37,197 bases of DNA from Cytobacillus firmus NBRC 15306 (GTDB lineage Bacteria; Bacillota; Bacilli; Bacillales; Cytobacillaceae), in contig NZ_BCUY01000038.1 of the NCBI RefSeq assembly GCF_001591465.1, forward strand, positions 1-37,197, written 5' to 3'. Shown one piece after another: positions 17,701-26,341 of the stretch (position 1 is its first letter; every line of letters starts with the position of its first letter). Under the pieces are notes generated by a model. That model did no database searches and had not been told where the DNA came from. It was given only the letters and a program-made list of their open reading frames with translations. The position numbers and the translations under genes are program-made.

Positions 17701-18288
17701 GATGCAGCTCCAATTTTAAATGAGGTTATCGGCCATACTTCAACTGGTATTTCGAGGGATGTAAATGCTGACGGAGAGTCTCCGATGGGGAACCTGATTG
17801 CAGACTCCATGATTGCACAGACCAATACTGACTTTGCCTTCATGAACTCAGGCGGCGTCCGTGCAGGCATTGATGCTGGAGATATTACGTGGAAAGAAGC
17901 TTTTACGGTACAGCCTTTCGGAAATGACCTTGTGACATTGACATTGACCGGTGCCCAGATAAAAGAACTTTTTGAACAGCAATGGGGTTCAAAAGAGAGA
18001 ATCATGCATGTTTCCGGCTTAAAGGTGACGTATGATTCTTCGAGAGCTGCTGGAGATCGCATCGTTTCTTTAGTAAAGACCGATGGAACGCCAATCACTG
18101 CAGAACAAGAATATTCTGTGACAGTAAACAATTATATGGCTGATGGGGGAGACGGTTACAGCGCCTTGTTAAACGGCAAGAACCGCACTGTGGATATCGT
18201 CGACCTTGATGCTTTACTCAACTACATCAAAGAACAGAAAGAAGTAAATCCAGTGGTTGAAGGAAGAATTACCAAATTGAATAAATAA
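14770..18288 (+). CDS. two-headed secreted nucleotidase / 2',3'-cyclic phosphodiesterase (YfkN-like)
   Basis: This large precursor has 1172 residues. A signal peptide (about 1-35) is followed by two tandem units, each a calcineurin-like metallophosphatase plus a 5'-nucleotidase C-terminal domain. Unit 1 (from about residue 50) shows GTTDIHTH, DNGDLIQG, GNHEFNYG and GHNHKNF. Unit 2 (from about 680) shows GINDFHGQ, HAGDAVGA, GNHEFDEG and GGHNHKYTN, with its second domain from about 985 containing NSGGVRAGI. Unit 1 resembles 2',3'-cyclic-nucleotide phosphodiesterase/3'-nucleotidase and unit 2 resembles 5'-nucleotidase. The protein is shorter than B. subtilis YfkN and I see no LPXTG-type anchor at the C terminus, so it is probably released. 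The start is TTG 14770, 10 bases after GAGGAG. It would scavenge phosphate and nucleosides from extracellular nucleotides. Confidence 0.9.
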   Translation: MKNPARKLGKTILAATMSLSVLAAPVSYDSVMAAKPDHASKPEHKFSHEVSLRILGTTDIHTHLYNYDYYKDAETIEFGLAKTATLIKQARKEAKNTLLFDNGDLIQGNPLGDYKAKVDQLEDGEMHPVFKAMELLDYDAATVGNHEFNYGLDYLDEVLDDSPFPYVNANVYKEDHDQNPKNDKNYFKPYKIIKKKVVDEKGRKQVIKVGVIGAVTPQITQWDKANLDGKIITKDIVKSVEANIPKMKEEGADIIIALAHSGMGDAAYAEMEENAAYDLTKVEGIDAVISGHNHKNFPGDFTDLPGVDTEKGTVNGVPFIMPGSWGNQLGVMDLTIAKVKGKWQVKDSQSSLRSIFRSYKNESGATVKESLADADPAILKAVKEEHEGTVNYVRQPVGETTADIHSYFALVKDDPSIQIVTNAQKWYIEKQLKGTPDEDTPVLSAGAPFKAGGRNGASYYTFIPEGTIAIKNVADLYLYPNTVATVKIKGADVKEWLEMSAGQFNQIKQNEAGEQSLINNDFPTYNYDVIDGVTYEVDVTEPAKYDKDGKLVNAEANRIKNLQYNGAPIDLDQEFIVVTNNYRASGNFPGVRNNTAAELYPDENRQAIIDYIREEQTIDPSADANWSFAPVAGDVNVTFESSPDAKDAIAEGSGIGYAGEAANGFAKYSLQFPEPKPFEVQLLGINDFHGQLDTFNSGLNAGGIEYLAAHLKQREAENPNTIMLHAGDAVGASSPVSALLQDEPTIKMLNEIGFDIGTVGNHEFDEGVDEMRRLINGGAHPKTVEKYGEFEGANFPYVAANVVDETTKEPILDPYVIKEVNGVPVGFIGIAYSDTPGIVTPSGTAGVEFTDEAEAINKYTAELKEQGVKSIVVITHNPAVSDLDGANPQEELAEIANAVDDEVDVMFGGHNHKYTNTVVNGKLLVQSYSYGTAFSDVDLTIDPVSGDIVAKKAEIVNAARDIEPDAVIKEMLDAYVADAAPILNEVIGHTSTGISRDVNADGESPMGNLIADSMIAQTNTDFAFMNSGGVRAGIDAGDITWKEAFTVQPFGNDLVTLTLTGAQIKELFEQQWGSKERIMHVSGLKVTYDSSRAAGDRIVSLVKTDGTPITAEQEYSVTVNNYMADGGDGYSALLNGKNRTVDIVDLDALLNYIKEQKEVNPVVEGRITKLNK

Positions 18289-18296
18289 AAGTATGG

Positions 18297-18327
18297 GGCA
18301 TCAGAGCATTCTGATGCTCTCTTTTTT
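18297..18327 (+). terminator. intrinsic terminator after the YfkN-like gene
   Basis: GGCATCAGA pairs with TCTGATGCT (one G-U pair) around a GCAT loop, with a T run at 18322-18327. Confidence 0.85.
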
Positions 18328-18516
18328 ATACCCCTGAATAAGCATTAATACCCAGTTATTTTTTTGCGCTGAAAAAAATGAACACAATTACCTACTAAAA
18401 TGTTATCAAAATATTAAAATAACAGTATTGTTAGACTATTAAAAACTATATGTTAGTTTGATAGAATTAATCTCGCACTTCGAAAATTCAGAAAAAACTA
18501 AATAGGAGGCTATAAG

Positions 18517-20907
18517 ATGAGTAATAAGAATAAACCTTTTAAGGTTGTATCTTCCATTACAGCCAGCACGATGATGGCAGCTGCACTATTTGCGGGATCT
18601 TTTGCCGGGACAACAGCAGCTCCTTCAAAAGCTTCAGCAGAAGAACTTTCAGCACCGATTGATTTGAACATTGTGAATGAAGACCGCCTGGGGAAGGCTT
18701 TAAAAGAAAGGGGATTGGTTAAAAAGGATGCTTCCTCAAAAGAAATAGAAAAGGCAGTAAAGGATTACATAAATGAAAAACAAGGTGAAAAGCAGCCTGG
18801 AAGTACAAAAAATAGCCATGACCATAAGGATGAGTTTGACAAAAAAACAAAAGATTTTTTAACCAAACAAAAAGACAAGCTGTCAAAGCAGCTGAATAAA
18901 GGCCATAAAAACTATAAAAAGGGCAAACCGGACGGCTATGTAAAAGTAGATCCGGCCAAAGAAGCAAACTACAATGGCGGTGTCAGAACAGACAAAGTGC
19001 TTGTGCTATTAACTGAATTTGAAGATTTCAAGCATAACAATGTAATACAGGAAGAGGGCTATATGTATGCTGATGATTTCAGCAAAGAGCACTATGAAAA
19101 ACTAATGTTTGGCGATACTGAATTTGAATTATTTAATGGAGATAAAGTAAAAACATTTAAGCAGTTCTATGAAGAACAGTCCGGAGGCAGCTATACGGTT
19201 GACGGCACTGTTTCTGAATGGCTGACGATCCCTGGAAATGCGAGTGATTATGGTGATGATAACCCTAACGGAGGCCATGACAATTTATCTCCTCTAGGAC
19301 CTCGCGACTTAGTAAAAGAGGCATTAAAAGCAGCTGTAGACGCTGGGATGGATCTTTCAGAATACGATGAATTTGATCTATATGATTTAGATGGAGATGG
19401 AAACCTTAACGAGCCTGATGGATTGGTTGACCATCTAATGATTATCCACGCCGGTACAGGACAGGAAGCTGGCGGAGGTGCGCTCGGTGATGATGCCATC
19501 TGGTCTCACCGCTGGACGCTTGGCGGAGTATTTGCAGTTCCGAATACAACTGCCAAGGTAGATTATTGGGGTGGAAAGATGGGCGCATTTGATTACACGA
19601 TCCAGCCTGAAGACGGAGCTGTCGGGGTGTTTGCCCATGAGTTCGGACATGATTTAGGGTTGCCGGATGAGTATGATACGCAATACACCGGTCAAGGTGA
19701 GCCGGTTGCTTCCTGGTCCATCATGAGCGGCGGCAGCTGGAACGGCAAAATAGCTGGTACAGAGCCAACCAGCTTCTCACCGCAAAACAAAGAATTTTTC
19801 CAAAAAGGAATGGGCGGAAACTGGGCCAATATTATGGAAGTAAATTATGAAGATATTGATAAAAAAGGTTTGGCAACAGTTATTGACCAAAGTGTAACCA
19901 AATCTAAAAACCCGGGAATTGTAAAAGTAAATCTTCCTGAAAAAGAAGTGAAGGGAATTGCACCTGCGTTTGGAGAGAAATATTACTACAGCACGAAAGG
20001 TGATGACCTTCATACCACTTTGACGACGCCAGAATTTGACTTACCAACTGAGGCAGCAGCAGCCTTCAGTGCGAAAGTTTATTATGATATTGAGTTTGAT
20101 TATGACTATCTGACTGTTACTGCAAAAGCATCCGATGGCACAGAAAAAGTAATTGATAAAATTGGCGATGAAGATACAGACGGAGATGCCCGTGCTGAAT
20201 CTTCAAAAGGACAATGGGTGGATAAGAAGTATGACTTAAGCGGATTTGCCGGTAAAAAAGTTAGCCTGACATTCGAATATGTAACAGATGGCGGCTTAGC
20301 ATTGGACGGATTTGCGATGGATGAAATCACTGTAACAGCTAATGGAAATGTGATTTTCTCAGACGATGCTGAAGGCAGCTCTCAGATGGCACTTGACGGA
20401 TTCATTGTTTCCAACGGAATCAGCTTTGCGAAGAACCATTATTACCTTGAGTGGAGAAATTACGCAGGCTCCGATACGGCTCTTGCCCATTCAAGAGGGG
20501 TAAAATATAACACTGGTTTAGTTGTTTGGTATGCGGATGACAGCCACACAGACAACTGGGTTGGCGTTCATCCTGGGGAAGGTTTCCTTGGAGTGGTGGA
20601 TTCACATCCGGAAGCCATTACCGGTCTGAAAGATGGCGTAGAAACAGTATCTCAAAGCACAAGATATCAAATTGCGGATGCCGCGTTCTCCTTGGACAAA
20701 ACACCAGCATGGGAAGTAAGCTCGCCAACCCGCGGTGATTATGACTACCCTGGCCTTAAAGGAATTTCAGTGTTTGATGATTCTAACAAATACATCAACA
20801 GTCTGATTCCTGATGCAGGAAGAATTGTTCCTGAACATGGCCTGAAATTCCAAGTGATCGGTGAAGCCAAGGACAACTCTGCCGGAGCTGTATGGATTCA
20901 TAAGTAA
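18517..20907 (+). CDS. inhA: immune inhibitor A-type M6 metalloprotease
   Basis: The precursor has 796 residues. A signal peptide (to about residue 41) is followed by a charged Lys-rich propeptide (about 45-150) and the M6 zinc-protease domain. The active site HEFGH is at residues 374-378, followed by DLGLPDEYD, the extended M6 motif. The long C-terminal part (about 490-790) has beta-rich lectin/MAM-like sequence with several Asp/Gly calcium-type motifs. InhA proteins of B. cereus and B. thuringiensis cleave host antimicrobial and matrix proteins; in an environmental species, nutrient scavenging is as likely. TAGGAGG precedes ATG 18517. It is a single gene with its own terminator, downstream of another secreted enzyme. 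Confidence 0.92.
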   Translation: MSNKNKPFKVVSSITASTMMAAALFAGSFAGTTAAPSKASAEELSAPIDLNIVNEDRLGKALKERGLVKKDASSKEIEKAVKDYINEKQGEKQPGSTKNSHDHKDEFDKKTKDFLTKQKDKLSKQLNKGHKNYKKGKPDGYVKVDPAKEANYNGGVRTDKVLVLLTEFEDFKHNNVIQEEGYMYADDFSKEHYEKLMFGDTEFELFNGDKVKTFKQFYEEQSGGSYTVDGTVSEWLTIPGNASDYGDDNPNGGHDNLSPLGPRDLVKEALKAAVDAGMDLSEYDEFDLYDLDGDGNLNEPDGLVDHLMIIHAGTGQEAGGGALGDDAIWSHRWTLGGVFAVPNTTAKVDYWGGKMGAFDYTIQPEDGAVGVFAHEFGHDLGLPDEYDTQYTGQGEPVASWSIMSGGSWNGKIAGTEPTSFSPQNKEFFQKGMGGNWANIMEVNYEDIDKKGLATVIDQSVTKSKNPGIVKVNLPEKEVKGIAPAFGEKYYYSTKGDDLHTTLTTPEFDLPTEAAAAFSAKVYYDIEFDYDYLTVTAKASDGTEKVIDKIGDEDTDGDARAESSKGQWVDKKYDLSGFAGKKVSLTFEYVTDGGLALDGFAMDEITVTANGNVIFSDDAEGSSQMALDGFIVSNGISFAKNHYYLEWRNYAGSDTALAHSRGVKYNTGLVVWYADDSHTDNWVGVHPGEGFLGVVDSHPEAITGLKDGVETVSQSTRYQIADAAFSLDKTPAWEVSSPTRGDYDYPGLKGISVFDDSNKYINSLIPDAGRIVPEHGLKFQVIGEAKDNSAGAVWIHK

Positions 20908-20912
20908 GTATT

Positions 20913-20947
20913 AAGGCACGGATGCCAGAAATGGCTTCGTGCCTTTT
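20913..20947 (+). terminator. intrinsic terminator after inhA
   Basis: AAGGCACG pairs with CGTGCCTT, with an inner GCCA/TGGC helix, followed by TT. It begins 6 bases after the stop codon. Confidence 0.85.
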
Positions 20948-21073
20948 CCTGTTAAGGGTGGACAACTTCCTGCCTATAAGCTAGTATCATTACCGATACT
21001 AGTTTTTTCCGATTTTCGGCTATACTAAAAATAATGAACTGATTACACGCGATAAAGTTAAAAGGAGTAACAT

Positions 21074-22198
21074 ATGACACAATCTTTTATTGAAAATATG
21101 AAGCCATTTATCCAGGAGGCATGGAAAAAGTCTGCATTTGCACAGCCGACGACCATTCAGGCAGAGGCAGTTCCTCCTGCTTTGGAAGGAAGAGATATTA
21201 TTGCCGAGTCTCCGACCGGAACAGGCAAGACACTTGCTTACCTGCTGCCTGTCCTGGAAAAAATTGATCCGGATAAACAGGCGGTCCAAGCCGTCATTTT
21301 GGCCTCATCACAGGAGCTTGTGATGCAGATATTAAGCGAAATCCAAAAATGGGCTGAAGGCAGCGGGATTAAAGCCGCTTCTTTTATCGGCGGTGCCAAT
21401 GTGAAAAGGCAGCTTGAAAAATTGAAGAAGCATCCGCATATTGCTTTAGGAACGCCGGGACGGGTGCTGGAGCTGATTAAACAGAAAAAGCTGAAGATGC
21501 ATGAAGTCAAAACCGTTGTCCTTGATGAAGGCGATCAGCTTCTTGTTAAGGAACACACTCAGACGGTTCAAAACATTGTTAAATCTACACTTAAAGAACG
21601 GCAGGTCCTGCTGTTTTCTGCGACACTGCCGCCGGTTGTTGAGCAGCTTGCGAAAGAACTGACAGCTGATGCTGAAGTCATTCGTGTCGAGAAAGATGAA
21701 ACCATTCAGGCTGCAGGTGTGGACCATATTTATTTTGTGGCAGAAGCGCGGGATAAAATCAAAATGCTCGAAAAGATCTCAAGGCTTGAAGACATAAAGG
21801 CACTGGTATTTGTCAAGGATATCGGCAACCTAACCGTTATGGCAGAAAAGCTTGATTTTAAAAATATCTCTTCAAGCACTCTCCACAGCGACCTGAGCAA
21901 ATTTGACAGGCAGAAAGCCATCAAGAACTTCCGCACGGGCAAAACGAATATGCTGATTGCCACAGATGTTGCGGCAAGAGGGCTGGACATCAAGGGAGTC
22001 ACCCATGTCGTACATTTTGACTTCCCGAAGGATATGAATCAATATGTCCACCGCTCGGGAAGAACAGGAAGATTCGGCGCAGGCGGAACCGTTATTTCTC
22101 TCGTCACTGAAAGAGAAGAGCGCGAACTTAAAAAAATGGCGAAAGAACTGGGCCTCACTGCCGAAAAGAAAGTCATGCACGGCGGCCAAATCGTTTAA
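21074..22198 (+). CDS. yfmL: DEAD-box-family RNA helicase (YfmL-like)
   Basis: The protein (374 residues) contains only the two RecA-like helicase domains. Motifs in order: Q motif PTTIQAEAVPPAL, Walker A SPTGTGKT (Lys52), motif II as DEGD (151-154) where DEAD is canonical, motif III SAT, ARGLD in motif V, and HRSGRTGR in motif VI. Length and the lack of C-terminal extensions match B. subtilis YfmL, which is linked to ribosomal RNA processing/50S maturation. The Ala-to-Gly change in motif II leaves the catalytic D-E and the last D in place, so ATPase activity is still expected. AAAGGAG precedes ATG. The gene has its own strong terminator. Confidence 0.88.
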   Translation: MTQSFIENMKPFIQEAWKKSAFAQPTTIQAEAVPPALEGRDIIAESPTGTGKTLAYLLPVLEKIDPDKQAVQAVILASSQELVMQILSEIQKWAEGSGIKAASFIGGANVKRQLEKLKKHPHIALGTPGRVLELIKQKKLKMHEVKTVVLDEGDQLLVKEHTQTVQNIVKSTLKERQVLLFSATLPPVVEQLAKELTADAEVIRVEKDETIQAAGVDHIYFVAEARDKIKMLEKISRLEDIKALVFVKDIGNLTVMAEKLDFKNISSSTLHSDLSKFDRQKAIKNFRTGKTNMLIATDVAARGLDIKGVTHVVHFDFPKDMNQYVHRSGRTGRFGAGGTVISLVTEREERELKKMAKELGLTAEKKVMHGGQIV

Positions 22199-22206
22199 AA
22201 ATCAAG

Positions 22207-22244
22207 TGCCGGGCACCTATATCAATTGGTGCCTGGCATTTTTT
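22207..22244 (+). terminator. intrinsic terminator after the helicase gene
   Basis: TGCCGGGCACC pairs with GGTGCCTGGCA (11 bp, one G-U pair) and is followed by six T. Confidence 0.9.
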
Positions 22245-22317
22245 ATAAAGGAATTTCTCCTTGTCTAAGCGAATTAGTATGTGGAACTTTATTTTACTAA
22301 AGAATAAGGGGAAATCA

Positions 22318-23802
22318 ATGATGGAGAATCCAAGGCTAAAGAATTTTCATGATGATTATTTGCTTGAAGCCACAATAGAAGAACTGCAGGAAAAAATGCA
22401 GAATGGGGAAATTACCTCCAAAGAACTTGTATTAATGTATATGAACCGGATTGGTCAGCTGGATCAAAACATTCATTCTGTTTTGGAACTCAATCCGGAT
22501 GCGCTGCATATTGCAGCTGCTCTTGATGCGGAAAGAGAAAAGAAGGGGCCGCGCAGCCCTCTTCATGGAATACCCATATTGTTAAAGGATAATATCGATA
22601 CAGGAGACAAGATGCAGACAACTGCCGGGTCACTTGCTTTGAAGGGTCACTATGCACAAAGTGATTCATTTGTGGCTTTTCAATTAAGAAATGCCGGAGC
22701 CGTCATTATCGGAAAAACGAATATGACGGAATGGGCCAATTTTATGACAGAAGGGATGCCGAGCGGATACAGCTCACGGGGCGGACAGACCTTAAATCCT
22801 TATGGCCCTGGGAAATTTGATGTAGGAGGTTCGAGCGCAGGATCCGGAGCCGCTATTGCCGCTAATTTTGCAGCTGCAGCCATTGGAACAGAGACATCAG
22901 GCTCCATACTAAGTCCTGCCAGCCAGAATTCTCTCGTTGGAATAAAGCCCACAGTGGGACTTATCAGCCGAACCGGAATTATTCCAATTGCCCATAGCCA
23001 GGACACTGCCGGGCCTATGGCAAGAACGGTAAAGGATGCAGCAATATTATTGAACGTGCTGGCAGTTTCTGATGAAAATGATCCGGTTACCCTGACAAAT
23101 CGGGATCTGCAGGGGAAGGATTTTACCGCTTTCCTTGATGGTAATGGACTCCATGGAGCACGAATCGGCATTGCCAGAGAGACCTATTTTGACTACTTAA
23201 GTTCTGAGAAGCTCGCCGTTATGAATCAAGCTGTAGCCCGGTTAAATGAACTGGGGGCAGAGGTGGTCGACGAAATGGTGATTCCTTCCACAAAAACTGA
23301 GTGGAGCTATGACGTCCTGACGTATGAATTTAAAGCGGATGTGAATGCCTATCTGCGGACTGTCGCCCCGCACCTTCATATTCGCACCCTGTCCGATGTC
23401 ATTAAATTTAATGAAAAAAACAGTGAAAAGTGCTTGAAATACGGTCAATCCATTCTGATTGAAGCGGAGGAAACAAGCGGAGATTTAACGGAAATGGCCT
23501 ATATATCAGCACTTGAGAAGGATATCTATTTTTCAGGGGAGCAGGGCATTGACTATGTAATGCAGGAGCATAATCTGGATGCCATCGTGTTCCCGAATAA
23601 TTATGGAGCAGGCATCCCTGCAAAAGCGGGATATCCATCCATCACCGTACCGGCCGGGTATACCCCGGAAGGAGAGCCGGTGGGCATCACATTTACAGGA
23701 CTTGCCTACAGTGAGCCGCTCCTGATCAAACTTGCTTATGCCTTTGAACAGGCTACCAGGCATAGAAAAGCACCTGAACTTGGAGTCTTGGCATCAGAAT
23801 AA
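22318..23802 (+). CDS. amidase (amidase-signature family)
   Basis: The protein (494 residues from ATG 22318) carries the Ser-cisSer-Lys catalytic pattern of the amidase-signature family: Lys90 in LLKDNIDT, the [13 protein letters not shown] loop near 170-180, and the nucleophile region GTETSGSI. The C-terminal segment [23 protein letters not shown] is also conserved. No signal peptide is seen, so it is cytoplasmic. It hydrolyses an unknown amide; it is not in a gatCAB cluster and the C-terminal part is unlike GatA, so tRNA amidation is unlikely. The frame is open back to TTG 22261, but AAGGGGA at 22306-22312 points to the twin ATGs at 22318/22321. Confidence 0.88.
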   Translation: MMENPRLKNFHDDYLLEATIEELQEKMQNGEITSKELVLMYMNRIGQLDQNIHSVLELNPDALHIAAALDAEREKKGPRSPLHGIPILLKDNIDTGDKMQTTAGSLALKGHYAQSDSFVAFQLRNAGAVIIGKTNMTEWANFMTEGMPSGYSSRGGQTLNPYGPGKFDVGGSSAGSGAAIAANFAAAAIGTETSGSILSPASQNSLVGIKPTVGLISRTGIIPIAHSQDTAGPMARTVKDAAILLNVLAVSDENDPVTLTNRDLQGKDFTAFLDGNGLHGARIGIARETYFDYLSSEKLAVMNQAVARLNELGAEVVDEMVIPSTKTEWSYDVLTYEFKADVNAYLRTVAPHLHIRTLSDVIKFNEKNSEKCLKYGQSILIEAEETSGDLTEMAYISALEKDIYFSGEQGIDYVMQEHNLDAIVFPNNYGAGIPAKAGYPSITVPAGYTPEGEPVGITFTGLAYSEPLLIKLAYAFEQATRHRKAPELGVLASE

Positions 23803-23860
23803 CTGCTCCATAATTGACTCATACTACTCCTGAAAAAACAAAAAAGGAGCAGATGAGAAT

Positions 23861-23995
23861 ATGGGCAGAACCAAACTTGGTAACGGCAATGCACAGCGCA
23901 ATAACAATAAACACAGACCGCAGCGCACAAGCGAAGAGCTTGTTGAATTCACAACCGGAAGCAAAGAAAAGAAAGAAAACAACGTGCAGGACTGA
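23861..23995 (+). CDS. 44-residue hydrophilic protein, spore-protein-like composition
   Basis: A short reading frame starts at ATG 23861 (MGRTKLGNGNAQ...) and ends at TGA 23993-23995. It is rich in Asn, Lys, Arg, Gln and Glu, has no hydrophobic core, and has the look of small acid-soluble or other minor spore proteins of Bacillus, though I recognise no specific family. AAAAAGGAG lies 11 bases upstream, slightly long spacing. A clean intrinsic terminator begins 7 bases after the stop, which supports this frame. An overlapping longer frame from ATG 23853 runs through that terminator into the repeats and is less likely. Confidence 0.55.
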   Translation: MGRTKLGNGNAQRNNNKHRPQRTSEELVEFTTGSKEKKENNVQD

Positions 23996-24002
23996 TTGGG
24001 CT

Positions 24003-24032
24003 AAATCCTCCTTTTTAAAGGGGGATTTTTTT
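24003..24032 (+). terminator. intrinsic terminator after the 44-codon gene
   Basis: AAATCCTCC pairs with GGGGGATTT (one G-U pair) around TTTTTAAA, followed by further T. Confidence 0.85.
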
Positions 24033-24044
24033 GCTTCCGCCTTC

Positions 24045-24280
24045 TATTCGAAGATAAAAATGAACTATACGGTAGTAAAACAGTTTATCCGAAAATAAAA
24101 ATGAGCTATCTGCAAGTAATATCCAGTTATCAGAAAGTAAGAGCGGGCTCCAGCAGTTCAACATCTATATGGCAGCCATGTTTACAGCCCAAATGTCTAA
24201 CCGTACATAAAAATGGGCTATCCGCACAGAAAAAACCTTATATGCACATAAAATTCAGCTATCCGCACAGAAAATAGGTG
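24045..24280. repeat. degenerate tandem repeats with a 21-base period
   Basis: Units of about 21 bases begin at 24045, 24066, 24086, 24107 and 24128, and again at 24198, 24219, 24239 and 24260. Most units start TATCCG or a close variant, continue with A/C-rich ACATAAAA-type sequence and end in a GGC/AGC-like triplet. The 49 bases between the two blocks (24149-24197) are too diverged to phase with confidence. The block fills most of the 360-base gap between the 44-codon gene and the Rieske oxidoreductase gene. Its origin is unknown; it has no conserved spacers, so it is not a CRISPR. Confidence 0.75.
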
Positions 24281-24313
24281 GATGGGAATCCGATCAATTA
24301 CCGCATATTCCAC

Positions 24314-24343
24314 AAAAAAGACAGTTTCCCATGGGAGACTGTC
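24314..24343 (-). terminator. intrinsic terminator of the Rieske oxidoreductase gene
   Basis: On the minus strand GACAGTCTCCC pairs with GGGAAACTGTC around a very short loop and is followed by TTTTTT (24319-24314). It lies 12 bases beyond the stop codon. Confidence 0.8.
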
Positions 24344-24355
24344 CAAAAAATATTA

Positions 24356-25882
24356 TTATTCTTCCACTTTCTTCAGCGGTTTGGCCGCCGGACCTTCCAC
24401 AACGGTTCCATCATAGGAAAAGCGGGAGCCGTGGCATGGGCAGTCCCATGTGCGGTCACCATGGTTCCATTCGCATTCACATCCCATGTGGGTGCAGGTT
24501 GTATCCACAAGGTGAAGGCTGCCTTCAGGATCTCTGTATGCCCCTGTCCGTTTGCCTTTGATCATCACGACGCCGCCCTCATCTTTTGACAGATCTCCTG
24601 TTTCTTTTGGCACGAATTCTAGCTTGCCTTTGATCAGCTGTCCGGCAACATCTGTATTGGCTGCTATAAATTTTTTGATGCTTGGGTCAGCCTGGAATCT
24701 GGATGGCGTAAACAGTTCGGCATAAGGGTTGTCTCTTTCCATAATCTGATCCTTTATCAGCATGGCAGCTGCTGTCCCGTTTGTCATACCCCATTTCCGG
24801 TAGCCTGTTGCGACAAAGATATTCTTCTGTTTGGACGTGATCGGGCCGATATAAGGGACCTTATCAAGTGTGTATAAATCCTGGGCAGACCATCGATAAG
24901 GATAATCGGTAATACCAAGCACCTCTTCCGCAAAGACTTCCAGGGCTTCGTAGTGCTTCATTGTATCCGGCCCATGGCCTGTTTTGTGGCTGTCGCCGCT
25001 CACTAAAATGAGCTTGTCTCCATTATAGGGTGTGTACCTCAGAGAGCGGGTCGGTGAATCGGCACTGTAATACATGCCTCCAGGGAAATCCTCTTTGATT
25101 TTTACGCCAAGTACATAAGATCTTTCCGGAGATAATCTGGAAAAATAAAACCCTTTCATATCCGCAAAAGGAAAGTGGGAAGCCGCAATGACATATTTGC
25201 ATTTCAGGCGATGGCCATCTCTGGTTACAACATCAGGAAGACTGCCTTCTTCAATATCTGCTGCTGTTGTATTTTCATACACAATTCCTCCCGAATCCAC
25301 AAAGTCTTTAAGCAGCTTTTTCAAGTATTTAACCGGATGGAACTGGGACTGGTCAAACATAGAAAGCACGGCTGTAGTATTGATGTTAAACGGAATGCTC
25401 TCCTTCATCCCGTGTGGGATTCCGAGTTTTTCATAGGCTTGCCGCTCTTTATCGACTTTTTGTGCATACTCTTCCGATACAGCGTAGATGATTGCTTCTT
25501 CATTACTGAAGTCACATTCAATTTGTTTTTCAGTTACTGTGTTCCGGACGAAATTCAGTGCATCAGCCGAAGCCTGATAATAGAGCTTGGCTTTTTCCAC
25601 GCCAAAGTGGCTGATCAATTCATCATATATTAAGCCATGCTGTGCCGTCACTTTGGCTGTTGTATGGCCAGTGGTGCCGTTCAGAATATTGCCTGCTTCA
25701 AGAATCGCCACTTTAAAGCCTTCCTTGGCAAGAAGGTACCCTGCAGTAATCCCGGTAATGCCTCCGCCGACAATCGCAATGTCCGTATGAGCATCTTCTC
25801 TGAGCTTGTCAAAGGCAGGAAGTTCCTCTTCCCTCCAATATGGCTCAGGATATTGGGGTGTGTTGTGGTTGGATGTCGTCAT
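24356..25882 (-). CDS. yhfW: FAD-dependent oxidoreductase with C-terminal Rieske domain (YhfW-like)
   Basis: The protein (508 residues) has an N-terminal DAO-type FAD domain with the dinucleotide motif IAIVGGGITGITAGYLLA near 35-52 and a GHTTAKVTAQHG segment typical of this group. The C-terminal 90 residues form a Rieske [2Fe-2S] domain with ligands Cys463, His465, Cys481 and His484 (CTHMGC ... CPCHGS). Length and domain order match B. subtilis YhfW. It probably oxidises an amine or amino-acid-like substrate and passes electrons through the cluster; the substrate is unknown. AGGAGG lies 6 bases before ATG. It is a single gene, divergent from the ger operon. Confidence 0.9.
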   Translation of the reverse strand: MTTSNHNTPQYPEPYWREEELPAFDKLREDAHTDIAIVGGGITGITAGYLLAKEGFKVAILEAGNILNGTTGHTTAKVTAQHGLIYDELISHFGVEKAKLYYQASADALNFVRNTVTEKQIECDFSNEEAIIYAVSEEYAQKVDKERQAYEKLGIPHGMKESIPFNINTTAVLSMFDQSQFHPVKYLKKLLKDFVDSGGIVYENTTAADIEEGSLPDVVTRDGHRLKCKYVIAASHFPFADMKGFYFSRLSPERSYVLGVKIKEDFPGGMYYSADSPTRSLRYTPYNGDKLILVSGDSHKTGHGPDTMKHYEALEVFAEEVLGITDYPYRWSAQDLYTLDKVPYIGPITSKQKNIFVATGYRKWGMTNGTAAAMLIKDQIMERDNPYAELFTPSRFQADPSIKKFIAANTDVAGQLIKGKLEFVPKETGDLSKDEGGVVMIKGKRTGAYRDPEGSLHLVDTTCTHMGCECEWNHGDRTWDCPCHGSRFSYDGTVVEGPAAKPLKKVEE

Positions 25883-25896
25883 ATTTGTCCTCCTAC

Positions 25897-25925
25897 GTTA
25901 TATTCGTACATAATTTTTCCTGCAA
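25897..25925 (-). promoter_or_regulatory. candidate promoter of the Rieske oxidoreductase gene
   Basis: On the minus strand TTGCAG and TATAAC are separated by 17 bases, about 15 bases before the start codon. This would leave an almost leaderless message with only the ribosome site, so support is modest. Confidence 0.35.
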
Positions 25926-26089
25926 ACCCTATTTCTATAAAATTTCTCCTTCTCTAACCATACCCATTAAATTGTTAATTAATCAGGGAAATGAGAAATC
26001 CGGTTCTCTGCTGTTTTTTCCATCATTTTTGGATAAAATGTGCAGGCTGAGAAAGGATATACAGTATTGAATGATAATGGGGTACAGTC

Positions 26090-26323
26090 ATGATTACATT
26101 TAGCTATCTGAGCATTTTTCTGTTATTGACTATATTAGCTGCATTTTTTGATATGAAAATATTTGATTATACGATCTGGGAAGCTTTGAGGAATTTACTG
26201 TTTACGGAGATTGCCACTGGAAGAATGATCATTATTGTTTCTGTACTTATTGGAATGCTTTCAAGTGCAGTCATTGATTTTCGTCTTTTTAAAGCAAAGA
26301 AAAAATCAGGGTCATCCCGGTGA
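26090..26323 (+). CDS. small two-helix membrane protein, candidate germinant receptor D subunit
   Basis: The protein has 77 residues with two predicted membrane helices (about 4-22 and 45-65) and a basic C-terminal tail. It is the first gene of the ger operon, 18 bases before the B-subunit frame. Size, topology and position match the D subunits described next to some gerA-type operons of Bacillus, which modulate receptor activity. The sequence itself is not distinctive, so the assignment rests on context. Only a weak GGGG ribosome site precedes the ATG, and I could not identify a convincing sigma-G promoter in the 206-base gap upstream. Confidence 0.65.
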   Translation: MITFSYLSIFLLLTILAAFFDMKIFDYTIWEALRNLLFTEIATGRMIIIVSVLIGMLSSAVIDFRLFKAKKKSGSSR

Positions 26324-26341
26324 TATGTTGGCGGAGAAAGC

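Noticed and set aside
23853-24098. Longer plus-strand frame through the 44-codon gene
   Set aside because: It reads through a strong terminator into the 21-base repeats, and its ATG is only 3 bases from the GGAG.
24045-24280. CRISPR array
   Set aside because: Repeats are contiguous, degenerate and lack unique spacers of even length; no cas genes are nearby.
26030-26089. Sigma-G promoter for the ger operon
   Set aside because: GGATA and ATATACA elements exist but their spacing does not fit the known sigma-G pattern well enough.
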